Positions 28,974-38,569 of a stretch of 42,740 nt of DNA are shown one piece after another. The translations under genes and the position numbers were made by a program. Position 1 is the first letter of the stretch. Every line of letters starts with the position of its first letter. The notes beneath the pieces were generated by a model. It saw nothing but the letters and a program-made list of their open reading frames with translations, was not told where the DNA came from and ran no database searches. The stretch is from positions 1 through 42,740 of the forward strand of contig JAQGPA010000044.1 of assembly GCA_028293325.1 (NCBI GenBank), written 5' to 3'. Source of the stretch: Pedosphaera sp. (GTDB taxonomy: Bacteria; Verrucomicrobiota; Verrucomicrobiia; Limisphaerales; Pedosphaeraceae).

Positions 28974-31900
28974 CGAGGTCACGGCCAGACCAATCGTGGC
29001 ACTGGTCGCCATCGGGAACGTCTGCGTGGTTCCCATCTGCGTCCAAGTTGTTCCGTTGGGCGAATAGTAACCCGCAAAAGCGTTGCCGGTGCGCGTAAGC
29101 TTCACCCAATACGGAGCGGCTCCGGCCTGGCTCGTCCAGGAAGTGCTGCCGCTTGTATTCGTGCGCCACTGGAAGGTAATACCGCTGCCCGGTGTCACCA
29201 GCATTGCGGCGTTGATCGCCCCTGCCGCCGTTGTCTCCCGAATCATCACTCCGGCTTTCGCCCATGGATCGGTGTTCTGCACGCTCAATACTTTGGTTAT
29301 CACGCTGCAATCTGCGCTGGAAGATTGATAAACATATTGGAAGGCATCGGCCGTTCCCTGGATGTCCGACCCGGAACCTTTGACTGTAAACGTATTGGTG
29401 AGATAGCTGGCGCTGCCAGTCAATCCCACGCTGCCAATATCCTGATTTTGCCATGGGCTGGGCAAGCCACCGTAAACGTTGAACTCGTGAATGCTCCACC
29501 ACGGGCCCGAATTGGCCGTTTCGGTGACACGAATGTGGCGCGCGGTCTGCGGGGTGAAAATGATCTGAGTGACGGATGAGTTTGGAGACCCCGTCGCCAC
29601 CGTGCTGCTCCAGTTGACCCCGTTCGAGGAAACAGTCACCTGATAGCCCTGGGGATAATCTCCGGGCGAGGCGCAGTTTTCCAAGACGATCTGGTAGAAC
29701 GTCTGGGGAGACCCCATGTCAACCTGAAACCACATGCCATTGGTCTGGACTGCTCCTGAACTCCACCGCGAGCTGGCATTCCCATCTATCGCATTGGTCG
29801 GCGGACTGCCAGCATCGCTCGTTGAAGCGCTGGCCACCCAGCCCACCCGGCTCAGCCCGCCCGGCGTGGCGCTGACCATCGTGGAGTTGGCGCTTTCACC
29901 GCTGCCATTGACCGCCGACACCACGAAGAAATAGGGTGTCCCGTTGACCAGCCCCGTGTTGGTGTAGACCACGCTCGTCACGCTGCTCGCAATCACGCTA
30001 TACGGCCCGCCATTGGTTGTGGACCGCTTGACATTGTAGCTCGTCGCGCCAGATGACGCTGTCCAGTTCAGTGTAATTTGAGAACTGCCCGCCACAGGTG
30101 ATAAACCTGTCGGAGCTGCCGGCGCTCCCAACTGCGGAGTTGCAGTGGCCTGGCTGGAATTGGCGCTTTGGCCGTTGCTATTGAGCGCCGACACCACATA
30201 GAAATAAGTCGTCCCGTTCACCAACCCTGTGTTGGTGTATACCACGCTGGTCACGTTGCTCGCAATCACGCTATACGGCCCGCCACTGGTCGTGGAACGT
30301 TTGACATTATAGCTGGTAGCCCCAGACGAGGCCGTCCAACTCAACGTCACCTGGGCATCGCCTGCCGTGGCCGTTAACCCAGTCGGTGGAGCTGGCACCG
30401 ATGTTGAACTCAAATAGAGGGTGAACTCGGCAATGCTCCACCACGCCCCCGCGTTGCCGGTTTGTGTGATGCGAATATAGCGCGCCGTGTTGGTTGCGAA
30501 CGCGATTGTTGTCACAGCCGAAGATCCGGCACCGGTCGCCACAGGGCTGCCCCAAGCGCTGCCATCGCTGGAAACATTAACCTGATAGGCTTGCGGATAA
30601 TCTCCGGTCGCCGCACCGGCATCCAAGACAATTTTGTTAAAAGTTTTAGCGGCCCCCATGTCCACTTGAAACCAGAGGCCATTGGTCTGGCCTGTTCCCG
30701 ACCCCCAGCGCGTATTGATGTCTCCGTCAATTGCGTACGCCGCCGGCTGGCCCGAAGCGCTCGTTGAAGCGCTGGCAGTCCAACCGCTGTGGCTGGAAGT
30801 CGCTGAATACACATTGAACTCGGCGATGCTCCACCAGAGCCCTCCGCTTGACGCTGTCTCCGTGACTCGAATATAACGCGCGGTCTGGGTCGCGAACGTA
30901 ATCGTCGTCACAGCCGAAGAACCCGTGCCTGTCGCCACAGGACTGCCCCAGTTGCTTCCATCATTAGAAACATTGACCTGATAGCCTCGCGGATAATCCC
31001 CTGTGGAACTGCCACAATCCAAAACAATTTTGAAAAACGTCCTGGCCGAACCCAAATCCACCTGGAACCACATGCCATTGGTCTGGCCGGTTCCTGATCC
31101 CCAGCGGGTATCGATGTTTCCATCAACCGCATTTGCTGGCGGACCGCCCGGGTCGCTTGCCGAAGCGCTGGCCACCCAGCCGCTTTGACTCAAGATAACA
31201 TCTCCGCTGCTGACAACTCCGGAATTGGCCCCCTCTCCCATGGCGTTGAGGCTCGAAACCACATAGTAGTAAACCGTGTCAATGGCCAGATTGGTGTCGG
31301 TTAAGTTGGTTCCAACCTGATTTGCGATGATCGTATAGGGTCCGCCGCTGAGGGTCGAGCGCTTGAGACTATAACTGTTCGCACCGGCTGCGGCCGTCCA
31401 GCTCAATGCCACCTGCCCGCTGCCGGGGGTTGCTGTCAGTCCAGTCGGAACCGGAGGATAACTCGACATGCCATAGTTGCCCCAAACATTGACTGGATTG
31501 TTGGAGTTTGCGTTGGACCAGCTGTAACCGACATTATTATAGCAACCTATGAACTCGTTTGTTTTTCCGGCAATACCGGCGCTGGCCCCGAAGGTCACAG
31601 TGTAAGGCTGGTTGTTGCCGCCTGTATTTGCGGAGGAATTATTAATAAGATGGAACACTCCGGCATTCACCACACTGTCATTATTGGCATTGTCCATGTG
31701 GACCACCTCCATGCTCACTTCACCACCATTGATAATAAAGTCATAATAAGGACCGGCGAAGACAATTGTGTTAAAGAACATGGCTGTGCCCTGGAAGTTT
31801 GCTGTGCTCAGCACGCCCACAGTGGTGGTTGCCAAATCACTGTCATTATTAAAGTTAAAAACACACATGGGTGTGTTGACGGCAACGATGTTGCATGGCG

Positions 31901-34730
31901 CGGCGGCATCCAGGACCACCCCTTGAATTGTTGCGTCGGCGTAGTCGCTGATTAAGGTTGCGTTGGCGCTCTTTCCGCCTTCGCTTCTAAAATTTAGGAA
32001 CGTATTTTCAATGATATTAAAGTCCTTTACCAGCAGTTCCGTGCAATTACCCAAATTATACATCTGCACGTTGTGCGCCACATACTTCAGCACGGGAGCC
32101 TGGATGGGTGGCGGCAGTGAGCTCTGGGATTCCCCGTTGTTAATCCAATAGGTCCAATTTCCGTGACAATCGGCAATGGTTCCCGAAGATCCATTGCCTA
32201 CATTATAACCCGTCCGAAGCGCCCAGCCATCGGCCATATAGACAAAGTGATTGGTGCAAGTGTAGGTGTCCAGATCCATGTAATAATACGGATTGGGGCA
32301 GTTTACTCCGACAACATACATATTTGCACCTCTGCCTTGGATGGTTGGTGGAAACATGTAGCAATTGGTGTTTTGGGTTTCGTAGGAGATTGTCGCGCCG
32401 ACCAGGCCGCTGTTGGCCTCCAATGCAATGGCCACCGGGCCGTTGGTTGTTCCCTGTCCAGCGTAAGGCCGGAGTATCGTGCCTTTGGCGTGGCCATCAG
32501 GGGCGGCGGTTGTTGTGTGTCGCAACTCAAAAGTCCCGCGCAGTTCCACGCCGCTGGGAACATCTATGGTTGCGGTGAGTTTGTATTTTCCGCCAGGCAA
32601 AAACACAATGCCCCCGCCATTGGCTCCAGCAGCGTTGAGGGTGCTTTGTATTGCTGCGGTATCATCATTCGTTCCATCTCCTTTGGCACCGTAGGTTGGG
32701 CTGGTCGCCAGGAAAAGAGTCGTTTTGGCCGGCTTCCGCGAGACGTAGTCTTTAACAATGTTGGTCCAGTAAACCAATGGCATTGTTGTCGCGCTGGACT
32801 GGCGGCTGTCGACGAGAAGGTTGGCGGGGTTGCCCTGATTAACAATGTTCATCGACGGGCTGAAGGTGCAACCTGTAAAGGAGGCTCGCGTCGCGCTGGC
32901 GCTCAGCACGCCTTGGGTCCCGCCAAGCAAGGTGCAATTAACCGCATTGAACACCCCGGCATTGAGTTGAAGGGCATTGGAAATGGTGCAGTTCTGAAAT
33001 TGCATCCACGAATGCCATCCTGAACCCGTGGAACTAACCGCCGTTCCGTTGCGCCCGATGATTGTGCAACGGTTAAACTGCAAATTGGCGTCGCTTCCGG
33101 TGGTGGTGCGGTTAACTGCTATGTCTCCATCGAGCGTCATCAACGAGAACATAAGACCGAGAGCCCCCGGCATGTTCTGCGCCATCACGGCCGTGGCGCA
33201 ATTGCTGACTGACCCCATATAAAATGTGGCCCCCGGATCACCGTTGCCAGTGTTGGTGCACATGATTCCGACGTTATAGCCGCTGATGTAAGTATCCATG
33301 CAAATCAACCCGTCCACGCGTATTAATTGCATGCCCTGGCCGTTGGCTCGCATCCACGCGGCATGCGCCCCGCCCACGGCAGGCGCATTCGTCAGATTGG
33401 AGGCTGGCCAGATGTCGGGAGAAAACCGGATATCTTCAGCGTGGGGAATATCATAGATCAAATCCATGGTAATGCCTCGGTAGAGCGGGGAGCCAACCAC
33501 CGTCGATAGAATAGCCTTGTCTCCGGCACTGGGTCCAATGCCTTGATAGGAGTTGACCAGCGCGACATTCTGCACAACACAATCCCCGGTCATTTTGACG
33601 GAATAAGGATAGCCCACGATGTTATTTGCGTTCTGATTGGGATACCAAACATTCACGCCTTTCAATGCGGTTGAACCACTCAAGGTGATGAAAGGGGTGC
33701 CATTGGTCAGCCCGGCACCGTGATAAACTTTAAATGTCGTCCCAACAAGTCCGCCGCTGCCGCGCGTCCAGTCCGCCCAGTCCCCATGCAAAGTCACCCC
33801 CGTCGGGATGGTCAAATTGGAGTAGAAGGCATAGTTGCCGGTTGGAACAAATACGACTCCGCCGCCGGAGTTGTAAACTGCGTTCATTGCGCTTTGGAAA
33901 GCGGCGGTGTCATCGGTGATTCCATCGCCTGTGGCCCCATACTCTTGAGGGGTGGTGGCCGCCACTACGATTTCGTTGGTGTTCAGTGATGGCGTCACAA
34001 CTCTCCAGCTATACGAAGCACCACTGGGAGCACTCTGTCCGTAGGCGTTCAGTGCGATCACTTGGTAAAAGTATATTACCCCATTGCTGACGCTGGTGTC
34101 GGTGTAAGTCAGACCTGTCAGATTGGAAGCAATCAGGCTGAAGGGGCCGGCAAAGCTAGTTGAACGTTGAATATTGTAGCCGGTCGCGCCTGAACTGGCA
34201 GCCCAGTTCAATACCACTTGATTTATACCTTTCGTAGCGACCACTCCGGTTGGCGGCGGTGGGGCGCCCACGCCGTAAACGTTGAATTCAGCAATGCTCC
34301 ACCAAATACCCGGGTCGCTCCCCGTCTGTGTGACGCGAACATAGCGTGCGGTTTGGCTTGCAAAGTTGATCGTGGTCACACTCGAAGACCCGGTTCCAGT
34401 TGCCACTGCGGTGCCCCAGTTATTCCCGTCATTGGAAACATTCACCTGATACCCTCTTGGATAGTCCCCAGAACTACTCCCACAATCCAAAACGATATTA
34501 GTGAATGTAGGGGCAGTGCCTGATCCCATATCCACCTGAAACCATTGGCCATTGGTCTGATGGACGCCAGTTCCCCAGCGCGTGGCTATATTGCCATCAA
34601 TGGCGTTAGCCGGGGGGCTGCCTCCGTCGCTGACCAATGCGCTGGCCACCCAGCCGCCTCGGTTCAGGACATTCGCACAACAAAACTGGGCTCCCAGAGC
34701 AAACACAAGGATTACCAATAAAACCCGCAT
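28917..34730 (-). CDS. Lyase B: secreted double beta-helix (GH55/pectate-lyase-3-like) protein, expanded CBM32/FnIII set
   Basis: Paralogue of lyase A. The ATG at 34730 gives a signal peptide at once (MRVLLVILVFALGAQFCCA); the frame opens 56 codons earlier but that part has no signal features. Order, about 1937 residues: F5/8 C 24-155; FnIII 158-248; beta-helix 1 from 257 (EYGATGDGITDDTAAFQ); beta-helix 2 from about 672 (YGAKGDGTNDDTAAIQ); FnIII about 1092; F5/8 C about 1177; F5/8 C about 1310; FnIII about 1445; FnIII about 1533; F5/8 C about 1623; and a DUF1349/concanavalin-like domain 1755-1937 (DPWAKAGVMIRET, YWVKLTRTGNAFAGYYS) ending TATFTNVTASP. The helices match lyase A closely; the tail carries extra modules and a different C-terminus. 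GH55-like function is inferred from the paired helices. Followed by the repeat-protein gene. Confidence 0.85.
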   Translation of the reverse strand: MRVLLVILVFALGAQFCCANVLNRGGWVASALVSDGGSPPANAIDGNIATRWGTGVHQTNGQWFQVDMGSGTAPTFTNIVLDCGSSSGDYPRGYQVNVSNDGNNWGTAVATGTGSSSVTTINFASQTARYVRVTQTGSDPGIWWSIAEFNVYGVGAPPPPTGVVATKGINQVVLNWAASSGATGYNIQRSTSFAGPFSLIASNLTGLTYTDTSVSNGVIYFYQVIALNAYGQSAPSGASYSWRVVTPSLNTNEIVVAATTPQEYGATGDGITDDTAAFQSAMNAVYNSGGGVVFVPTGNYAFYSNLTIPTGVTLHGDWADWTRGSGGLVGTTFKVYHGAGLTNGTPFITLSGSTALKGVNVWYPNQNANNIVGYPYSVKMTGDCVVQNVALVNSYQGIGPSAGDKAILSTVVGSPLYRGITMDLIYDIPHAEDIRFSPDIWPASNLTNAPAVGGAHAAWMRANGQGMQLIRVDGLICMDTYISGYNVGIMCTNTGNGDPGATFYMGSVSNCATAVMAQNMPGALGLMFSLMTLDGDIAVNRTTTGSDANLQFNRCTIIGRNGTAVSSTGSGWHSWMQFQNCTISNALQLNAGVFNAVNCTLLGGTQGVLSASATRASFTGCTFSPSMNIVNQGNPANLLVDSRQSSATTMPLVYWTNIVKDYVSRKPAKTTLFLATSPTYGAKGDGTNDDTAAIQSTLNAAGANGGGIVFLPGGKYKLTATIDVPSGVELRGTFELRHTTTAAPDGHAKGTILRPYAGQGTTNGPVAIALEANSGLVGATISYETQNTNCYMFPPTIQGRGANMYVVGVNCPNPYYYMDLDTYTCTNHFVYMADGWALRTGYNVGNGSSGTIADCHGNWTYWINNGESQSSLPPPIQAPVLKYVAHNVQMYNLGNCTELLVKDFNIIENTFLNFRSEGGKSANATLISDYADATIQGVVLDAAAPCNIVAVNTPMCVFNFNNDSDLATTTVGVLSTANFQGTAMFFNTIVFAGPYYDFIINGGEVSMEVVHMDNANNDSVVNAGVFHLINNSSANTGGNNQPYTVTFGASAGIAGKTNEFIGCYNNVGYSWSNANSNNPVNVWGNYGMSSYPPVPTGLTATPGSGQVALSWTAAAGANSYSLKRSTLSGGPYTIIANQVGTNLTDTNLAIDTVYYYVVSSLNAMGEGANSGVVSSGDVILSQSGWVASASASDPGGPPANAVDGNIDTRWGSGTGQTNGMWFQVDLGSARTFFKIVLDCGSSTGDYPRGYQVNVSNDGSNWGSPVATGTGSSAVTTITFATQTARYIRVTETASSGGLWWSIAEFNVYSATSSHSGWTASASTSASGQPAAYAIDGDINTRWGSGTGQTNGLWFQVDMGAAKTFNKIVLDAGAATGDYPQAYQVNVSSDGSAWGSPVATGAGSSAVTTIAFATNTARYIRITQTGNAGAWWSIAEFTLYLSSTSVPAPPTGLTATAGDAQVTLSWTASSGATSYNVKRSTTSGGPYSVIASNVTSVVYTNTGLVNGTTYFYVVSALNSNGQSANSSQATATPQLGAPAAPTGLSPVAGSSQITLNWTASSGATSYNVKRSTTNGGPYSVIASSVTSVVYTNTGLVNGTPYFFVVSAVNGSGESANSTMVSATPGGLSRVGWVASASTSDAGSPPTNAIDGNASSRWSSGAVQTNGMWFQVDMGSPQTFYQIVLENCASPGDYPQGYQVTVSSNGVNWSSTVATGSPNSSVTQIIFTPQTARHIRVTETANSGPWWSIHEFNVYGGLPSPWQNQDIGSVGLTGSASYLTNTFTVKGSGSDIQGTADAFQYVYQSSSADCSVITKVLSVQNTDPWAKAGVMIRETTAAGAINAAMLVTPGSGITFQWRTNTSGSTSWTSQAGAAPYWVKLTRTGNAFAGYYSPNGTTWTQMGTTQTFPMATSATIGLAVTSHNNTNLCTATFTNVTASP
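29872..30400 (-). repeat. Tandem FnIII modules of lyase B, recent duplication
   Basis: Two neighbouring FnIII modules of about 88 residues share runs such as WTASSGATSYNVKRSTT, GGPYSVIAS and TSVVYTNTGLVNGT with few substitutions, far closer to each other than to the other FnIII modules here. This is a recent tandem duplication of about 265 bases. Confidence 0.75.
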
Positions 34731-34985
34731 TGTGGAAAGAGGGATTGCCTCTGAGATGGAAGTCCAAAATGATTTTGTGTTTTTGTGCGCCTCGCCATGT
34801 AAGGGTTTAATATCGTCGTTTCTCATATTGCTAATCGTTTTAACTTCGTGATTCATGGTTTCCATTTGGACAGGCCCCCACTTTAAAAGTCGGGACATGT
34901 CTGTATTGATTTCAATTTACCTGTGGTCCGCGCATTAAAACGTGGACCACCGTTTTGTTCTATTCGCGTTTGCTTGTCATCTGGC

Positions 34986-35145
34986 TTACGGCACTGCCGT
35001 CACATTTGTGAAGGTGGCGGTGCAGAGGTTGACGTTGTTATGAAGGGTGTGACCGCGCCAACGGCAGCACGAACATTATTTTCAAGGAATAAAAATGCAC
35101 TAGCTGTAAACAGCAGCAGGCATATAAAGCGCGTGATTGTTTTCA
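34986..35145 (-). pseudogene. Collapsed lyase-like gene: signal peptide joined to final codons
   Basis: From an ATG at 35145 the minus strand encodes MKTITRFICLLLFTASAF and onward to VRAAVGAV, a convincing signal peptide. A few codons later, in another frame, it reads TLHNNVNLCTATFTNVTAVP and a stop (34986-34988). That ending is nearly the same as the last 18 residues of lyase B. The simplest explanation is a third lyase-type gene whose whole interior was deleted, leaving its two ends about 100 bases apart. It lies 256 bases upstream of the lyase B start codon and on the same strand, so its promoter might now serve lyase B. Confidence 0.7.
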
Positions 35146-36019
35146 TGGATTTAAGGCGAGCTAAGTTAAGGATGGTTTAATGACATGAGACCTTTGGTAT
35201 AAGAGGTTGTGAGCAGTTTGAGCAGTTGATTTGATGTTTTTGTTAGCTCGATAAAGTTATCCAATTAAAATGACAGGGGTATCTAAATATAATATAGCCG
35301 AAGAACACTACGGGCGCCATCCACTAAAACAGGGATGGCATTGGCCCTTATGGTTTCAGGAGGTATGTCAATTTAATTTCCGGGCGTCGTAGCTAATTCA
35401 GCACAAACGGTGTTGAAAAATTATCGACTTAGCATCCGGACTATCATTTTCCCCAATGATATTCGATGCAGAGGGCCCCTTGAAATTGCTGCCTTTTGAG
35501 TTCTTTCAGAAGCGCTCAGGAATTACATGCTCCGGTGCCCCAAGGAATATCGTGTGCTTTCCGGGTCGTCTTCACGAAATCTTTGAAATGCACGGCCAGC
35601 ACTTGGCCAGCATACTTTTTCTAGCATTCAGCCGGGTCGAGTCCCAAACGAACCCAATGTCCAACATCCGCGAATGCACCCGTTAGTGACCCGCAATCCT
35701 TGTGGATGCTAGTGGACCGTTTGACAAGTAATTGGACGTAGTCGTTGCCCACGCAAATCTGAAGTGCTTAGATACAAACATAATGGCCAGCCCCCTAGGT
35801 GCAAGAATCATCAATGAAATCAATAGTTATATCGCTACTCAGATTGGGCCTTGGACGCGTGCGGCGAGAACACGGTGAATTGCGCGCGTTGACTACGTTA
35901 AAAAACTTATCAAACAGTCCACTAGGACAATGGCTTGATTTGACATAGTTAGTAAAATAACTTGAGTGATCACATGAGCATCTGTATTCGCTGGACTTTT
36001 AACCTATGATTACTCTGGT
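35146..36019. other. Intergenic region between divergent lyase B unit and second kinase gene
   Basis: No gene is supported. A short plus-strand frame at 35456-35686 is open but has no recognisable features. A 7-bp inverted repeat lies at 35316-35322 and 35333-35339. The promoters for the kinase gene (rightward) and for the lyase remnant/lyase B unit (leftward) must lie in or near this region, but no consensus boxes can be named with confidence. Confidence 0.5.
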
Positions 36020-37729
36020 ATGACAAATTTGATTAACCGCTTGAAACGCGCGCCAGTAATTCTGGTTTTCACTTTTTTGATTTCAAACTTACTTTTTTAC
36101 GCCACCGGGCGGGCCCAAATCACGAATGGCCTGGTAATCCAATCAATCTCGGTGGATAACAAACTCGTGGCGATGCGCCATACCGGGCAGGTAAATCTTG
36201 GGATTCATCCCAGGGACGTTGCGTTTGGATTCGGGTCTGGCCGACCGGATCTTCAGCCTCCCCTGCGATTGCGGGCCAGACTGGAGGAATTCGAAAACAG
36301 ATGGCATGAAGGTGACCCCAATATGATCTTGGCGGTGCGGTTCTTCAACGAAAAGGGCAACCAAATTGGCCAAAAAATATTCACCATTGCCGGGCAGAGC
36401 GAGGGCTGGAACGGTTCAGTGAGGACCTCGCCATTTGTGCATCGTCGGCAAACCGTGGCCGTGCCGCCGGGCGCCAACAAGGCCTGGGTGGTCATTAGTT
36501 CGGCTGGACCACCCACCGCAATCGGAATCTACGTCGTGGCAAATTTAATCATGACCGAAACTTCTCAAGGCTCGCCAGCTCGGGTATTGATCAATTCACC
36601 ACTCGATAATCTAAACAATAGCGACCACGTCCCGGGTTGGGACCCGGACGGAATTCATATGAGCATGGCGAAAATTATTGAAGCTGGCCAAAATCCGCCC
36701 AGGCGCGCTTTCGCCATCGAAGATGACGATCCTGAGGCTCATGCCGAATGGCACAACTCCTGGGCCGCCGCTCCAGTCGTCACTCCGGGAGGCAGCTTGG
36801 AGGTTGAATGGAATGAAATGTATAGCACAGGGGTGGCGGACCTGCGCTCCGTAGTATATCCGGACCTGCCACCCGGGAATTATCGGTTCCATGTTACTGG
36901 GCTTGATATTTTTGGTATGCCGGATGGCATTGAAGCATCGGTGGACGTTTTCGTGCCGAAACCATTCTGGAGCCGGCCTTCGTCCTGGGCTATCGTCGCG
37001 ATTGGGTTTGTAGCGATTACGGTAGGAATATCGCGTTATTTCGTCTGGCAAAAAGTGCGAAAAGAGATGCTTTATGTGAGGTACCAACAAGCCTTAGAAC
37101 AGGAACGCTTACGGATAGCTAGGGACATTCACGACGACTTAGGTGCACGGATAACTTGCATTTCCATGGTCAGCGCGACTTTGCTGCATGACCCCAATTT
37201 ATCCGATGTCACCCGCACGGAACTCAGCCAGATACGGCAAATGTCGAAAGATCTCATTTCTGCGCTCTATGAAACGGTATGGACAGTAAATCCCCAATAT
37301 GACAACTTGGATGCCTTGGGAAATTATCTTGGTCAAGTTGTTGGTAAATTATGCAATGAAACACGCCTGCAATGTCGCTTCCACATATCGGATCTGCCCA
37401 GTAATATTCCCATGTCCAGCCACATGCGTCACAACATTACCATGGCAACGAAGGAAGCGGTCCATAACGTGATAAAACATGCCAAAGCTTCCGAGATTGA
37501 GGTGAATATTGTTGCCACCGGCGACCTTATCGATATGACTGTTAAGGATGACGGCTGCGGTTTTAAGTCCTCAGACGCTAATTCTGGCCATGGCTTGAGC
37601 AATATGAAACGCCGACTGGAGGAGATGGGCGGCGAATGTGTTGTTGAATCCGAGCCCGGATCCGGGACAATGGTACACTTTCGGTTCACCATCCCGGACA
37701 TCCTCAAGGCCGTCTATTCTAGCGAATAG
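36020..37729 (+). CDS. Sensor histidine kinase (HisKA_3), paralogue of the kinase at 17044
   Basis: A 569-residue membrane sensor kinase with the same plan as the first. The signal peptide spans about 1-32 (VILVFTFLISNLLFYATGRA). The ectodomain has the two Y_Y_Y-like halves (RARLEEFENRWHEGD; VVYPDLPPGNYRFHVTGLD, then FVPKPFWSRPSSW) around a beta-rich insertion (GQSEGWNGSVRTSPFVHRRQ, WVVISSAGPPTAIGIYVVAN). One transmembrane helix (AIVAIGFVAITVGIS) leads to His371 in RLRIARDIHDDLGARI and HATPase_c with HNITMATKEAVHNVIKHAKA, DDGCGF and GHGLSNM. It starts 93 bases ahead of its regulator gene and forms a two-gene operon with it. It reads away from lyase B. Target: the lyase B unit is the natural candidate (inference). 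Confidence 0.9.
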   Translation: MTNLINRLKRAPVILVFTFLISNLLFYATGRAQITNGLVIQSISVDNKLVAMRHTGQVNLGIHPRDVAFGFGSGRPDLQPPLRLRARLEEFENRWHEGDPNMILAVRFFNEKGNQIGQKIFTIAGQSEGWNGSVRTSPFVHRRQTVAVPPGANKAWVVISSAGPPTAIGIYVVANLIMTETSQGSPARVLINSPLDNLNNSDHVPGWDPDGIHMSMAKIIEAGQNPPRRAFAIEDDDPEAHAEWHNSWAAAPVVTPGGSLEVEWNEMYSTGVADLRSVVYPDLPPGNYRFHVTGLDIFGMPDGIEASVDVFVPKPFWSRPSSWAIVAIGFVAITVGISRYFVWQKVRKEMLYVRYQQALEQERLRIARDIHDDLGARITCISMVSATLLHDPNLSDVTRTELSQIRQMSKDLISALYETVWTVNPQYDNLDALGNYLGQVVGKLCNETRLQCRFHISDLPSNIPMSSHMRHNITMATKEAVHNVIKHAKASEIEVNIVATGDLIDMTVKDDGCGFKSSDANSGHGLSNMKRRLEEMGGECVVESEPGSGTMVHFRFTIPDILKAVYSSE

Positions 37730-37821
37730 ATGAGGTCTACCCAAGTCCAAATCTCACGCATAAAATATACCAGTATTCGAGGGTGTCCGTCGTGATGGAT
37801 TATTTTTCTGCCGCTTAAAAT

Positions 37822-38460
37822 ATGAAAAGAACTGTTGTTGTTGTTGAAGATGATACGGGGTTGAGAGAGCAGCTTGCAAAAATCCTAAAGACTGCACCGG
37901 ATATTGCTTTCGTCGGCGCCTATGCCTCCGCAGAGGATGCGCTGCCGAAAATCGCACACTTGCAGCCCAATGTGGTGTTGATGGATATCAAATTACCGGG
38001 CATGTCCGGCACTCAGTGCGTGGCTGAAATCAAAAAAATGCCCCAATCATCCCAAGTCATCATGGTTACTGTTTACGAGGACAGTGATAGCATTTTCGGC
38101 GCATTGAAGGCCGGAGCCGATGGCTATATCATCAAATCAGATTCTCCCGACCAACTGCTTAATGCAATCAGAAATGTATCCGACGGCGGAGGATCTATGT
38201 CAATACCCATCGCACGTAAAGTCATTCAGCATTTTCATCTGATCGGAGCATCCACGGACGAAACTGAAAACTTATCGCCTCGGGAGCGGGAAGTGCTCGA
38301 TTTGCTGGCGCAGGGCTATATTTATAAAGAAATAGGTTGCATGTTAACAATTGGTGTGGCAACCGTGCGAACACATGTCCAACACATTTGCCATAAGATG
38401 CACGTACGGAGCCGGGTGGAAGCTGTGGCCAAACATCAGAAAAGCAAGCGTCATCCATAG
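37822..38460 (+). CDS. NarL/FixJ-type response regulator
   Basis: A 212-residue intact response regulator. The receiver has VVVVEDD, phosphoacceptor Asp55 (NVVLMDIKLPGMSG) and Lys in GYIIKSDSPDQL. The LuxR HTH is complete: LSPREREVLDLLAQGYIYKE, then IGVATVRTHVQHICHKMHV and RSRVEAVAK. It is about 60% or more identical by eye to the regulator at 16295-16960 through the receiver, and it shows what that copy has lost at its C-terminus. It lies just downstream of the second kinase, which should phosphorylate it. It likely acts as a transcription factor for neighbouring glycan genes. Confidence 0.92.
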   Translation: MKRTVVVVEDDTGLREQLAKILKTAPDIAFVGAYASAEDALPKIAHLQPNVVLMDIKLPGMSGTQCVAEIKKMPQSSQVIMVTVYEDSDSIFGALKAGADGYIIKSDSPDQLLNAIRNVSDGGGSMSIPIARKVIQHFHLIGASTDETENLSPREREVLDLLAQGYIYKEIGCMLTIGVATVRTHVQHICHKMHVRSRVEAVAKHQKSKRHP

Positions 38461-38569
38461 CACCACTATTTAGAGGCCATCAAGGCAACGAAGCTGCCAG
38501 CACATTATACGCATCCGCAGACGATCCGTCTTTTGTAAGCGTAACGCCGAGCTTTCAATTACCCACAAG

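Noticed and set aside
32163..33023. 286-codon plus-strand frame inside lyase B
   Set aside because: Antisense to a well-supported paralogue of lyase A; composition is typical of a reverse-strand shadow.
34923..35180. Plus-strand frame of 85 codons next to the lyase B start
   Set aside because: It is antisense to the recognisable signal peptide and C-terminal remnant of a lyase-type gene.
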